In this document: piece by piece, positions 1-7,909 of the stretch | How the letters are laid out: each line of letters opens with the position of its first letter | Position numbering within the stretch: the stretch's first letter is position 1 | From: Saccharibacillus sp. O23 | GTDB lineage: Bacteria; Bacillota; Bacilli; Paenibacillales; Paenibacillaceae | Assembly (NCBI RefSeq): GCF_002205895.1 | Contig: NZ_NJDE01000016.1 | Span: forward strand, 24,889-88,888 | Length of the DNA stretch: 64,000 bases | Direction of reading: 5' to 3' | Position numbers and translations under genes: made by a program | The notes under the pieces: generated by a model | What the model saw: only the letters and a program-made list of their open reading frames with translations | What the model was told of the DNA's origin: nothing | The model's database searches: none

Positions 1-837
1 GCGCAAAGCGCTGTTCGTTTCTTTGATCTCCTGAAGCGAAGTGACCAGAATCAGCAGTTTGATCTCGCCGTCTGCGCCGCGCACGGGTTGGATGCGGATT
101 CCGCTGCGGTTGCCGCTGAACGAATCGATCCATTTCAGCTCGACCGGCTTCATCTGCTCGAGCGTCTCCCTGTAAGAATCGGACAACGGGAAAAATTCGT
201 CGAGCACCAGATACAGCAGTCCCATGCGGCGGCTCAGCTTGCTGGTATCGGGAAGCTGCTTGGTCAGCAGCGTTCCCGTGATCGCCTGCGCTTCGTTCTG
301 AGCGCCTCGCTCCCCGGCTTCTCTGCCGCCTTCTGCCGCATCGGCCGCCCCGAGGTAGAACGCATAAAACGTTTTGGCGTCGCCGCCTTCTCCGAATTCG
401 CCGTACAACCGAACCGACTCGCCGGCCGACAATTTGAGCCGTTCCAGTTCGCTGCGGTAAGCCACCACCAGATAAAACAAAGAGACGTCGAGCACCTGCC
501 CGTCCGAACGGACGACTTGAATCCGAAACGGATCGTTGGCCATGTTGTTGCCGTCGAAATCGGTCAGCGCCGCGTTCACGTCATCCCGGCGAAGACGAGT
601 CAAAAACGAAGAGTCTCCCTGCTCGAAACGCGCCGGATCTTCTTCGTACCAAGCGGCCAGCTCTTCGGCTCCCCGCTCCAACTTCGTCATTTTCCGATGT
701 TCGTAAAATTGAGGAAAGACCAGAATCTGACCCGCCAACACGATCGCGTAAAACAACATGAAGATCGCGGCGGTGACCAGAAACAGACGGGCGGTGATGC
801 CGGTTCGCCGCCTCTTGCCGCCGCTTCGCTTGGTCAT
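1..837 (-). CDS. Sensor histidine kinase, N-terminal part (runs off left edge)
   Basis: Only the first 279 codons are in the window, so the kinase core is not seen. The start ATG overlaps the TGA of the response regulator (ATGA, 4 bp). The N-terminus is basic, then has a membrane segment at about residues 15-40 and an extracytoplasmic region of about 200 residues, the usual sensor layout of an OmpR-class partner kinase. The assignment as a kinase rests on this layout and on its position directly behind an OmpR/PhoB regulator. It is translationally coupled to the regulator and to the phospholipid genes upstream, so it may sense envelope or lipid state; that is inference. Confidence 0.75.
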   Translation of the reverse strand, partial: MTKRSGGKRRRTGITARLFLVTAAIFMLFYAIVLAGQILVFPQFYEHRKMTKLERGAEELAAWYEEDPARFEQGDSSFLTRLRRDDVNAALTDFDGNNMANDPFRIQVVRSDGQVLDVSLFYLVVAYRSELERLKLSAGESVRLYGEFGEGGDAKTFYAFYLGAADAAEGGREAGERGAQNEAQAITGTLLTKQLPDTSKLSRRMGLLYLVLDEFFPLSDSYRETLEQMKPVELKWIDSFSGNRSGIRIQPVRGADGEIKLLILVTSLQEIKETNSALR

Positions 838-1514
838 GACGGTTCCTCATAGGCATAGCCGACGCCGAACACGGTACGGATGCAATCGGACGCAGGCCCC
901 ATCTTGCTCCGCAGCTTCTTGATATGCGTATCCACGACCCTGACGTCTCCTTCGTATTCCGTGCCCCAGACATAACCGAGAAGCGTATCCCGCGACAGCA
1001 CGATCCCCCGGTTGCGCAGCAGCAATTGCAGAATCCCCAACTCTTTGGGAGTCAGATCGCAGATCTCGCCGCCGTGTTCTACCCGGCGATTCCGCACGTT
1101 CAACACGGCGCCGAATCCGAGCGGAATTTCTCCGGCCGATACGAGGCGTCCTTCGACCCGGCGCATCAGCACTTCCGCTTTGGACACCAGCACTTTCGGA
1201 CTGAAAGGCTTGGTCATATAGTCGTCCGCTCCCAGCTCGTATCCTTCGATCTCCCGCTCGTCGCCGGATACCGCCGTCAAAATGATCACGGGCACATCCG
1301 ATCGTCTGCGAATCTTGCGGCACAGCTCCCATCCGTCCATCTCCGGCATCATCAGGTCGAGGATCACCAGATCCGGCGTCTCCGTCTCGAATACGTACAA
1401 TCCTTCCGCGCCGTCCGCGGCTTGGCAGACCTGCCACTGCTGCGCGGCAAAATAATCCGCGATCAGCTCCCGGATTCGGCGTTCGTCTTCGACGACCAAC
1501 ACTTTTTTGGACAT
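834..1514 (-). CDS. OmpR/PhoB-family response regulator
   Basis: 226 residues. The receiver domain (1-120) shows the acidic pair VVEDE, phospho-acceptor D53 in LDLMMPEMDG, and the conserved Lys in DDYMTKPFSP. The C-terminal half is a winged-helix DNA-binding domain ending in VVDTHIKKLRSKM and GVGYAYE, typical of OmpR/PhoB. The ATG follows AAGGAGG with 9-bp spacing, which sits inside the 3' end of psd. The gene overlaps psd by 52 bp upstream and the kinase by 4 bp downstream, so it is expressed with the phosphatidylethanolamine genes. The target is unknown. Confidence 0.95.
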   Translation of the reverse strand: MSKKVLVVEDERRIRELIADYFAAQQWQVCQAADGAEGLYVFETETPDLVILDLMMPEMDGWELCRKIRRRSDVPVIILTAVSGDEREIEGYELGADDYMTKPFSPKVLVSKAEVLMRRVEGRLVSAGEIPLGFGAVLNVRNRRVEHGGEICDLTPKELGILQLLLRNRGIVLSRDTLLGYVWGTEYEGDVRVVDTHIKKLRSKMGPASDCIRTVFGVGYAYEEPS

Positions 1515-2362
1515 GCTTGTTCTCCTCCTTGCTCCGCCGCATTATCCGGCTTCTGCTTCCATATCGCGATCCGTTCGCCTACCCGCAAACGATCTTCTTC
1601 CTGTAACGTTTCGCTCCACTCGATCCGCTCTCGCTCGAACAGGCAGACCACCGTCGACCCGAACGAAAAATAGCCGACTTCTTCGCCTTTTCGCCAAAAA
1701 GAACGCGGATTGTTAAGCTCGATCGAATTGACGTTCAACGCGCCCACCGCCACCATAAGCAGGCTCGAGCTTCGCCGCCGAATCTCGAATACGATCCGAT
1801 GGTTCAACGCCAGCAGGCGGCCTCCGTACCGCCAACCGGCCGCGTTCACCGGCAGCGAACGGCGTCCTAACTCCGCGATCTGACGTCCTTCGCCGGATGC
1901 CGGGCTGTGAAAATGATGATACTCCGCGGGACTGAGATACAAAATGATGAATTTGCCTCCCGCGAAGCCCGAATAGCCCAGCTTCATCGAGGTCAACTCT
2001 TCGAACGAATACCGTTTCCCTTTGACTTCGAACGTGCAATCGTCCGCGATGTCTCCGAACGTCTGCACGTAACCGTCCACCGGGCTGACCACCGCTGCCG
2101 GATCGGGATCGGCCGGCCGCAGATCCGGATGAATATCGCGCACGAAAAAATCGGTCAGCGAGCGGTAACTTTTGAGCGGCCGACCGATTTCGCTCGTATC
2201 GATGCCGTATGCCCGAACGAAAAGCGGAATCAAAATCCGGCTGAACGCCGAATCGCAGAAACGCTTCAAGCTCCGGCTGCATACGCGGCTGCCCAAGACT
2301 CGCATGACGGAACCGTAAGCTTGTTGGCGATACCGTTCCGTTCTTCCTTCAATAACTCGCAT
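1463..2362 (-). CDS. psd: Phosphatidylserine decarboxylase proenzyme
   Basis: Converts phosphatidylserine to phosphatidylethanolamine at the membrane. The family landmarks are present: SPVDG with Asp96, the EYHHFHSP segment with catalytic His near 149-152, and the autocleavage motif FGST at 234-237, where Ser236 would become the pyruvoyl group and split the beta and alpha chains. At 299 residues it is longer than the usual ~260; the last ~25 residues have no family character and are encoded where the next gene's ribosome site lies, so the tail is probably a by-product of the 52-bp overlap. Start ATG follows GGAAGGA at good spacing and overlaps dedA by 14 bp. Confidence 0.93.
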   Translation of the reverse strand: MRVIEGRTERYRQQAYGSVMRVLGSRVCSRSLKRFCDSAFSRILIPLFVRAYGIDTSEIGRPLKSYRSLTDFFVRDIHPDLRPADPDPAAVVSPVDGYVQTFGDIADDCTFEVKGKRYSFEELTSMKLGYSGFAGGKFIILYLSPAEYHHFHSPASGEGRQIAELGRRSLPVNAAGWRYGGRLLALNHRIVFEIRRRSSSLLMVAVGALNVNSIELNNPRSFWRKGEEVGYFSFGSTVVCLFERERIEWSETLQEEDRLRVGERIAIWKQKPDNAAEQGGEQACPKKCWSSKTNAESGS

Positions 2363-2837
2363 GTCCCAGTATCCTTCCCGCGAAGATAAAAATCAAACAC
2401 CAAATCAGCGCGCCGATCGAAGCGAATACGCCGTAGCGGCGAAGCGGCATCCGACCGATTCCGCACAGATAACAGGTGACATGCCGAAATCCGGGGATAA
2501 AATAACCGATCACGATCGACAACGGCCCGTATCTGCCCATCCATCCTTCCACTTTGGCGATTCGGTGCGGTTTGAGGCCGACCCATTTACCGTAGCGGTC
2601 CAGCAGCGGTCTTCCGGCTTTGCGTCCGATCGCGTAGCTGATCATCATGCCGCTCATGGCTCCGGCGAAGCTGAACAGAATCGCGTAAGGCAGCTTCATC
2701 GTGCCGATCAAGGTCAGATAGCCTACGGCCGTCATCAACAGCTCGTCCGGCACGGGCAGTCCCACGATGCCGAGCGTCAACAGACCGTAGATCGCTCCGT
2801 ACCCGTAGTCTCCGAGAAAACGAAGCACCGTATCCAT
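2349..2837 (-). CDS. DedA family membrane protein
   Basis: 162 residues starting MDTVLRFLGDYGYG. It has the DedA/SNARE-associated hallmarks: GLPVPDELL near the N-terminus, AGAMSGMMISYAIGRKAG in the middle, and FIPGFRHVTCYLCG near residue 115, with four to five hydrophobic segments. DedA proteins have been linked to membrane lipid translocation and proton-motive-force upkeep. The reading frame is open far upstream, but the true start is the ATG that overlaps the pssA stop by one base (TGATG), which implies translational coupling. Being wedged between pssA and psd suggests a role in moving or balancing phosphatidylserine or phosphatidylethanolamine; that last step is inference. Confidence 0.9.
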   Translation of the reverse strand: MDTVLRFLGDYGYGAIYGLLTLGIVGLPVPDELLMTAVGYLTLIGTMKLPYAILFSFAGAMSGMMISYAIGRKAGRPLLDRYGKWVGLKPHRIAKVEGWMGRYGPLSIVIGYFIPGFRHVTCYLCGIGRMPLRRYGVFASIGALIWCLIFIFAGRILGHASY

Positions 2838-3376
2838 CAGCAGTCCTCCGCCGGTTCGGGTTTGGCTTTTTTGAAAGCGGGAAAATTCAGACGGCTCACC
2901 ATGAGAACCGCGATGCCCAAGAGGCAGAACGCGGCCAGCGGCGCAGGTCCGGCCAGATCGGTCAAGATCAAAGCCAGCACGGCCGCAAGCGGCGTCGGCA
3001 TACCGACGAATCCGGCGAGACTGCTCTGCGAGACGTTGAAGCGGGCAAGCCGCAGCGCGCAGCAGCATACGTATACGATGCAGCAAGCCGCCCCCAATAC
3101 GCGGACTTCATGCAGCGAAGAAGCATAGATCAGCAGCGCGGGCGCGATACCGAACGTCACGAGATCCGCCAACGAATCCAATTCCCGCCCCAGCGCGGAA
3201 ACCGCATCCAATCTTCGCGCGCAGTAGCCGTCGAAGAAATCGCAGATCAACCCTGCGACGATCAACAGAACGGCCGCCTCCGGCTCTCCTTTGAACGTAA
3301 AAACGACGGCCAGAAAACCAAGCAGCAAATTCGCCAGCGTCAGCGCCGACGGTATCATTTTTCTCATTGCGATCAT
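2837..3376 (-). CDS. pssA: CDP-diacylglycerol-serine O-phosphatidyltransferase
   Basis: Makes phosphatidylserine from CDP-diacylglycerol and serine, the step before Psd. The CDP-alcohol phosphatidyltransferase signature D-G-x2-A-R-x8-G-x3-D-x3-D is complete, from DGYCAR to GRELDSLAD, around residues 45-70, and the rest is a string of membrane segments. I chose the ATG at 3376 (179 residues) because AGGGAG lies 8 bp upstream; the GTG at 3385 lies directly against that ribosome site and is less likely. It is first in the operon pssA-dedA-psd-regulator-kinase. Confidence 0.95.
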   Translation of the reverse strand: MIAMRKMIPSALTLANLLLGFLAVVFTFKGEPEAAVLLIVAGLICDFFDGYCARRLDAVSALGRELDSLADLVTFGIAPALLIYASSLHEVRVLGAACCIVYVCCCALRLARFNVSQSSLAGFVGMPTPLAAVLALILTDLAGPAPLAAFCLLGIAVLMVSRLNFPAFKKAKPEPAEDC

Positions 3377-3450
3377 CCCGGTCACTCCCTTTTGTTTCGA
3401 TCCGTTCTTATCGGGAAGTGTACCCGGAAGTTATGTGTTTTTTGTGTGGG

Positions 3451-5031
3451 TTACTTGGCTTCGGCGATCACCGTACGATCGCGTCCGGCGTTTTTGGCTT
3501 GGTAGAGCGCGAGGTCGGCTTGGTGGAACAGGTCTTTGGCGCTTTCTTCGCCGCGATAAGCCGCCAGTCCCAGCGAGACGGTAACCGTCTGCGGGATCGG
3601 CATCGGAGCCGTCCCGACGACGACGCGAATACGTTCGGCCACGGCAAACGCTTCGTTCTCCCGCAGGTCGGAAAGCAACAGCACGAATTCTTCGCCTCCG
3701 TAGCGGAAACAGTGTCCGTGGACGCCGACCTGTTCGTTCAGGATCGCGCCGAGCCGCTTAAGCACTTCGTCTCCCTGTTGATGCCCGTACGTATCGTTGA
3801 TCGGCTTGAACCGGTCGACATCGACGAATACGACCGCGAAGGTTCTGCGCTGCCGCATCCACTCTTCGGTCATATGCTCCAGCGTCCGGCGGTTCAGCAG
3901 TCCCGTAAGCGGATCGTGATTGGCTTCCTTCAGCAGATCGGCTTCCGTTTGCCGCGTATTCGTCTCGGCCAACAGAATCGCTTTCTTCAGCATGACCGCT
4001 TCGTAATTCCAGCGTCCGCCTTCCAGCTTAACGTCCTGTTCCTTGCGATTGGCCATATTGTCGGTATAACGCGCAAGCGCGTGCAGCGGTCTCGACAAGC
4101 GGTTCGAGATGAAGAAAACCAAGAGCAGGGACAGCAGCACGGAAGGAATCAGATAAACGGTCGTATCCAGAATCGACTGCCGCGCGAACGCGTTGACGTT
4201 CTCGGTCGGCGTCTGAAAGATCACGCTCCATCCCGTCTGCGAAATCGGCGCGTAGCCGGCCAAGTATCGCTCTCCGTTCTGCTGGCTGGTTCGTTTCGAT
4301 CCGGTACCGCCCGAAGCAAACACGCTGATATCGGGACATTCGTTTGCCCGCAGGCCGATCAGCTTCTCGTTCGGATGATAGAGATAGCGTCCGTCGTTGT
4401 CGATCACGTAGAAGTAAGACCCGTCGGCTTTCTGATTCTGGGTTCCGAGAATTTCCCGAAGGCGATTCGCTTCCTTCAGGTAGATCGAGCCGACGATGAT
4501 TCCTTTGTAAGTCCCGTCGCGCGAAAACAAAGGTTGGCTGGCGGTAAACAAATAGCGTCCGGTCGGCCCGTTGTAAGGCGGCGTCAACAGAGGAATCTTG
4601 GCAGACAACAAATTCAATACTTCCGGAGTCTTGATCTTGGTCCCTACCAGTCCCAGATCGTAAGGAACGTTATAATCCACGACGGCATCCGGTCCGATCA
4701 CGACGACGGAATTAAAAAAGCGACTCGAGTCGCCGAACAGTTCCAGATCCTTCTGAATCGTGTCGGGCGACAGGTCGCCGGAAGACAAAACGGCGGCCAA
4801 TTGCCGCAGCGACCCTTGAATCGAAGAAACGGCGGTCCCGGCGACCCTCGCCAATTCTCCGGCCTGATATTCGTTCAACGTCAAGGTCTGCATCTCCAAC
4901 GCTTTTCTATCGTTGTTGTAACCGACCCATGACCCGATCGCCGTCGAAGACAGCAAAATAAACGTGCACAACATCCCGATAACGGTCGACAATTTGATTC
5001 CCTGTATCGCTATTTTTGGCACTTTTCTCAT
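3451..5031 (-). CDS. Membrane diguanylate cyclase with extracytoplasmic CACHE sensor
   Basis: Makes cyclic di-GMP. Membrane segment at about 15-37, then a ~240-residue dCACHE-like domain (FYVIDNDGRYLYHP, GWSVIFQTP), a second membrane segment near 280-300, then a GGDEF domain with the intact active site RYGGEEF near 445 and conserved DPLTGLLNRR, DVDRFKPINDTYGH. The product-inhibition site RxxD is missing; the aligned residues are GVHG. The ATG at 5031 is preferred because GAGGAG touches the alternative ATG at 5040. A sigma-D-like -10 (TCCGATAT, minus strand, 5098-5105) lies upstream without a clear -35, so motility-linked expression is only possible. Downstream 74 bp to pssA hold no visible terminator. 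Confidence 0.93.
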   Translation of the reverse strand: MRKVPKIAIQGIKLSTVIGMLCTFILLSSTAIGSWVGYNNDRKALEMQTLTLNEYQAGELARVAGTAVSSIQGSLRQLAAVLSSGDLSPDTIQKDLELFGDSSRFFNSVVVIGPDAVVDYNVPYDLGLVGTKIKTPEVLNLLSAKIPLLTPPYNGPTGRYLFTASQPLFSRDGTYKGIIVGSIYLKEANRLREILGTQNQKADGSYFYVIDNDGRYLYHPNEKLIGLRANECPDISVFASGGTGSKRTSQQNGERYLAGYAPISQTGWSVIFQTPTENVNAFARQSILDTTVYLIPSVLLSLLLVFFISNRLSRPLHALARYTDNMANRKEQDVKLEGGRWNYEAVMLKKAILLAETNTRQTEADLLKEANHDPLTGLLNRRTLEHMTEEWMRQRRTFAVVFVDVDRFKPINDTYGHQQGDEVLKRLGAILNEQVGVHGHCFRYGGEEFVLLLSDLRENEAFAVAERIRVVVGTAPMPIPQTVTVSLGLAAYRGEESAKDLFHQADLALYQAKNAGRDRTVIAEAK

Positions 5032-5241
5032 TCGCTTCATGCTCCTCGGAAATAATCGCGATATAATCAGATCGGAATCTGACAGACCGTATCTTATATA
5101 TCGGAGCAGACCGCGGTTTTTGCAAGGTTGCTTGACCGCAAACGGGGCATTTCCGCACTGATTTTCGGTTAATATGTCGAAAGTAATCGAACTGCGGAGT
5201 ATCTGCGGAGATATTTCGGCAAGCGATCGATTTCCGGCGAA

Positions 5242-5267
5242 AAGACTGACAAACTATTGTCAGTCTT
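5242..5267. promoter_or_regulatory. 10-bp inverted repeat upstream of the YdeI-like gene
   Basis: Arms AAGACTGACA and TGTCAGTCTT separated by 6 bp, about 60 bp before the start at 5329. No plus-strand gene lies upstream that it could terminate, so an operator for a dimeric repressor (TetR or MarR type) or a 5' leader hairpin are the options. The rest of the 5032-5328 intergenic stretch holds AT-rich promoter-like sequence but nothing else I can name. Confidence 0.45.
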
Positions 5268-5328
5268 CTTCTTGTAAGATGTAGAAGAAGATATCGGGGT
5301 ACGAAAAGATCGCAAGGAGGAATAGGAC

Positions 5329-5895
5329 ATGGAGATCAAGCCTTTGCTGACGGAAGTAACTACGAGGGCAGAGTTAAGGCGCTGGCTGGATGCCAACGCC
5401 TTGTCCGCTGCTTGCTGTTGGGTGAACGTCGCGATGAAACCGACTCCCGGGACGCTTCTGTATCTCGACGCCGTCGAAGAATGTCTGTGTTTCGGTTGGA
5501 TCGACGGGATCAAAAAGAAACAAGCGGACGGTACGGTCGCGCAGCGGTTGTCTCCGAGAAGCCGCAATTCTTCATGGACGGAGCTGAACAAGCAGCGGGC
5601 GCTGCGTCTCGAACGGCTGGGCTTGATGCAGGAGTCGGGACGGCGCGTTTATCCGCGAAAAGGATTGGATTCGTTCGCGATCGACGAAGAGATCGAACGG
5701 CGCATGCAGGAAGAGCCTCAAGTATACGCGAATTTTTTGGCCATGCCCGAAACGTACCGCCGCATCCGGATCGACACGATTCAGAGCTGCCGCAAACAGC
5801 CCGAGCAGTATGCCGCCAGGCTGGAGAAATGGATCGCGAATACCCGAGCGAATCGGATGTACGGGCTATGGAACGACGACGGAAGGCTTCAATGA
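5329..5895 (+). CDS. YdeI/OmdA-like protein
   Basis: 188 residues. The pattern with WLDANA near 20-25, the block around EECLCFGWIDGIKKK near 50-65 and the segment RLSPRSRNSSWTELNKQRA is that of the YdeI/OmpD-associated family, sometimes labelled bacteriocin-protection proteins; the biochemical function is not established. The ATG sits 8 bp after AAGGAGG. It has no signal peptide and should be cytoplasmic. Its end overlaps the convergent receiver gene by 7 bp. A 26-bp inverted repeat upstream suggests local repression. Confidence 0.8.
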   Translation: MEIKPLLTEVTTRAELRRWLDANALSAACCWVNVAMKPTPGTLLYLDAVEECLCFGWIDGIKKKQADGTVAQRLSPRSRNSSWTELNKQRALRLERLGLMQESGRRVYPRKGLDSFAIDEEIERRMQEEPQVYANFLAMPETYRRIRIDTIQSCRKQPEQYAARLEKWIANTRANRMYGLWNDDGRLQ

Positions 5896-6305
5896 CAGCA
5901 AGCGCAGGAATCGTAACCGTATCCGCCCTGCCAATAGGCGTTTTCTTCATGAATCAGGCCTTCAAGCAAACCGTGAAGTACCGGCTCTTCCACCGGCTTC
6001 AGCAGATAGTCGCGGCCGCCGAGCTGGATCGCTTTTTTGATATCGTGGAAGCTCTTGAATTCCGAGACGGCAATCCAACAGTTGCGGGCGAACAATTGCT
6101 TATGCGCTTCTACGAAAGCCAGTCCGTTCATCTCGTGCATATGGATTTCGGAGAACACGATGTTCATGTATGCCGACCGCATTAACCGAAGCGCTTCTCT
6201 GGGCGACGAGGCTTCAAAAATCGTGCATGAAGGTTCGCATTGATAAACGGTTTTTCTGACCGTCTCGGTTACGCAACGGTCGTCGGCGATAATCAAAATA
6301 TTCAT
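5889..6305 (-). CDS. Stand-alone pseudo-receiver domain protein
   Basis: 138 residues from the ATG at 6305, which follows AGGAGT with good spacing; the frame is open further upstream but that part lies in the divergent promoter region. It is a single CheY-like receiver resembling the N-terminal domain of YesN-type regulators: acidic pair D8-D9, and Lys in YLLKPVEE. The phospho-acceptor position is Glu53 in FSEIHMHEMNG, not Asp, and the usual Pro after it is His. Glu cannot be phosphorylated in the normal way and often mimics the active state. There is no output domain; the C-terminus ends in a Cys-rich tail. It diverges from the AraC gene at 6468. Confidence 0.8.
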   Translation of the reverse strand: MNILIIADDRCVTETVRKTVYQCEPSCTIFEASSPREALRLMRSAYMNIVFSEIHMHEMNGLAFVEAHKQLFARNCWIAVSEFKSFHDIKKAIQLGGRDYLLKPVEEPVLHGLLEGLIHEENAYWQGGYGYDSCACCH

Positions 6306-6467
6306 CTCTGTCACACTCCTGCTGCTTACGCTAAAGGTGATGAAGCGGCGTTCGGGAAACGCGAATTCCAAATTCGACGTATCGAAATTGTACAATAAAA
6401 AGAAAGCATCCGCTCCGAAAATCGGGTATTATACTATCAATATCGTATTTTTGTGGAGAGGGATGCT

Positions 6468-7349
6468 ATGGACCGAGATCTTGAAATTTTCTCCGATTTT
6501 TCCGAACGCCTCAAATATAATGTGCCGGATCTCCCGATATGCGCCTACAAAGACGCGCCGCGTACCCGAGATGCCCGGGCTTTCGCTTACCATTGGCATG
6601 CGGATCTGGAGTTTATGTTGATGCTCGACGGCGCGATGACTTATTATGTCAACGGTCAAGCGGTTCCGGTGACCGGCGGTATGGGAATCTTCGTGAATTC
6701 GAAGCGGCTGCACCGGGGAATCGCCGGAGCCGTGGACAGCTACTCTTACATTCTGGCGACCGTTCATCCTTCTCTGCTGGGCGAGACTTCTCCGGCGGCC
6801 AAAGCTTATTCGGATCGCAAGTTCGGTCTGGAAGCGGAGGATTACCTGCTGCTGTCTCCGGACGTTTCTTGGCAACGGGAGATATTGGACGAGATCGTGG
6901 CGCTTCACGAACAGATGGAACGCGATCCCGATAATCCGCTTCACTTATTGACGCGAGCTTCTTCTCTATGCGCGCTTGCGGCCGAACGGCTCGAAGAAAG
7001 CCCGGCCGATTCCGGAAGCAGCGATCAGATGGCGATCATCCACGAGATGACCGGCTATATTCATCAGCGGTACGAGTCCAAGCTCACCGTCGACGAGATC
7101 GCGGCGGCCGGTTCGGTCTGCCGAAGCCGCTGCTGCCAATTGTTCAAGCAGCATCTGCATCTGACGCCGAACAATTACTTGATTCAATACCGGATTCAGA
7201 AAAGCTGCGAGATGCTCAAAGAAACCAACCGGCCCGTCTCGGAAATCGCGTTGGCGTGCGGATTCCAATCGGCCAGTTATTTCGCGCACGTCTTCCATAA
7301 ACATCTCGGCGAGACGCCGCAGGATTTCCGGCGCAAATCAGCCGCGTAA
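6468..7349 (+). CDS. AraC-family regulator with N-terminal cupin
   Basis: 293 residues. An N-terminal cupin-like sensing domain (HWHADLEFMLMLDG near 40-55) is followed by a C-terminal pair of helix-turn-helix motifs from about 190 (LTVDEIAAAGSVCRSRCCQLFK, then ISEIALACGFQSASYFAHVFHK-like sequence). GGAGAGG precedes the ATG at 6468; the GTG at 6453 lies within that ribosome site. Such proteins usually control nearby sugar genes, but here the only neighbours are the divergent pseudo-receiver (162 bp apart) and the convergent hypothetical gene, which it overlaps by 12 bp. Confidence 0.9.
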   Translation: MDRDLEIFSDFSERLKYNVPDLPICAYKDAPRTRDARAFAYHWHADLEFMLMLDGAMTYYVNGQAVPVTGGMGIFVNSKRLHRGIAGAVDSYSYILATVHPSLLGETSPAAKAYSDRKFGLEAEDYLLLSPDVSWQREILDEIVALHEQMERDPDNPLHLLTRASSLCALAAERLEESPADSGSSDQMAIIHEMTGYIHQRYESKLTVDEIAAAGSVCRSRCCQLFKQHLHLTPNNYLIQYRIQKSCEMLKETNRPVSEIALACGFQSASYFAHVFHKHLGETPQDFRRKSAA

Positions 7350-7814
7350 GCGCGCCTGCGCCTTGTCGAACAGCGAAAGCTTGCGTTTGCGGTCGGTCTC
7401 GCCTTCGGCAGGCCGGACGAATACGTCTATCGCGCCTTTCGGGATCGCTTTGCGGTCGAAAGCCGATTCCAATACCCCGAAAGCTGCCGCTTCGTACAAC
7501 CGTTCTGTTTCCGCGCGGGAAAGCGGCTCGCCGCTTGCGATTTTCGTACGCGCTTCGAACGACAGTGATTCTTTGCGGAACGCTTTTTCGGACAGCAGAG
7601 GTTCTTGGGCGGCGAAACGCCGGATGCGTTCGTGCTGCTCCGTGGTGATCTTGTCTTCTTTGAGCAGCGCGATCACGACGCTCGACATGGCCGCGATCGG
7701 ACGTTCCCGATAATGATGCAGAATGTCCGACAGCAGCTCTTCGTCGATCTTCGGCTGCTCGTCGATTTTTCCCCGAAAATGATTCCATAACTCATGTTCG
7801 TCTTCGAATCGCAT
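7338..7814 (-). CDS. Hypothetical cytoplasmic protein
   Basis: 158 residues from the ATG at 7814, which has GAGAGG at about 9 bp. Charged and mostly helical, with no membrane segment or signal peptide. I do not recognise the family. It starts just behind the terminator of the upstream peptidase gene (7848-7878), so it relies on read-through or its own promoter. Third-position GC use matches neighbouring genes, which supports it being real. Confidence 0.7.
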   Translation of the reverse strand: MRFEDEHELWNHFRGKIDEQPKIDEELLSDILHHYRERPIAAMSSVVIALLKEDKITTEQHERIRRFAAQEPLLSEKAFRKESLSFEARTKIASGEPLSRAETERLYEAAAFGVLESAFDRKAIPKGAIDVFVRPAEGETDRKRKLSLFDKAQARLRG

Positions 7815-7847
7815 GATTCTTCGCCTCTCTTTCCCGATCTCTTGCAC

Positions 7848-7878
7848 AAAAAAGAACCGGCGTCTTCAGCCGGTTCTT
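7848..7878 (-). terminator. Intrinsic terminator of the M3 peptidase at 7910
   Basis: 10-bp stem AAGAACCGGC / GCCGGTTCTT with a 7-nt loop, followed on the minus strand by six U residues. Confidence 0.9.
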
Positions 7879-7909
7879 CTTCTGCTCTTCCTGTACCGTC
7901 AAGCTTCGA

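Noticed and set aside
88..852. Plus-strand open frame of 254 codons at the left edge
   Set aside because: It is the antisense of the histidine kinase gene; the product is Arg/Gln-rich and lacks a ribosome site.
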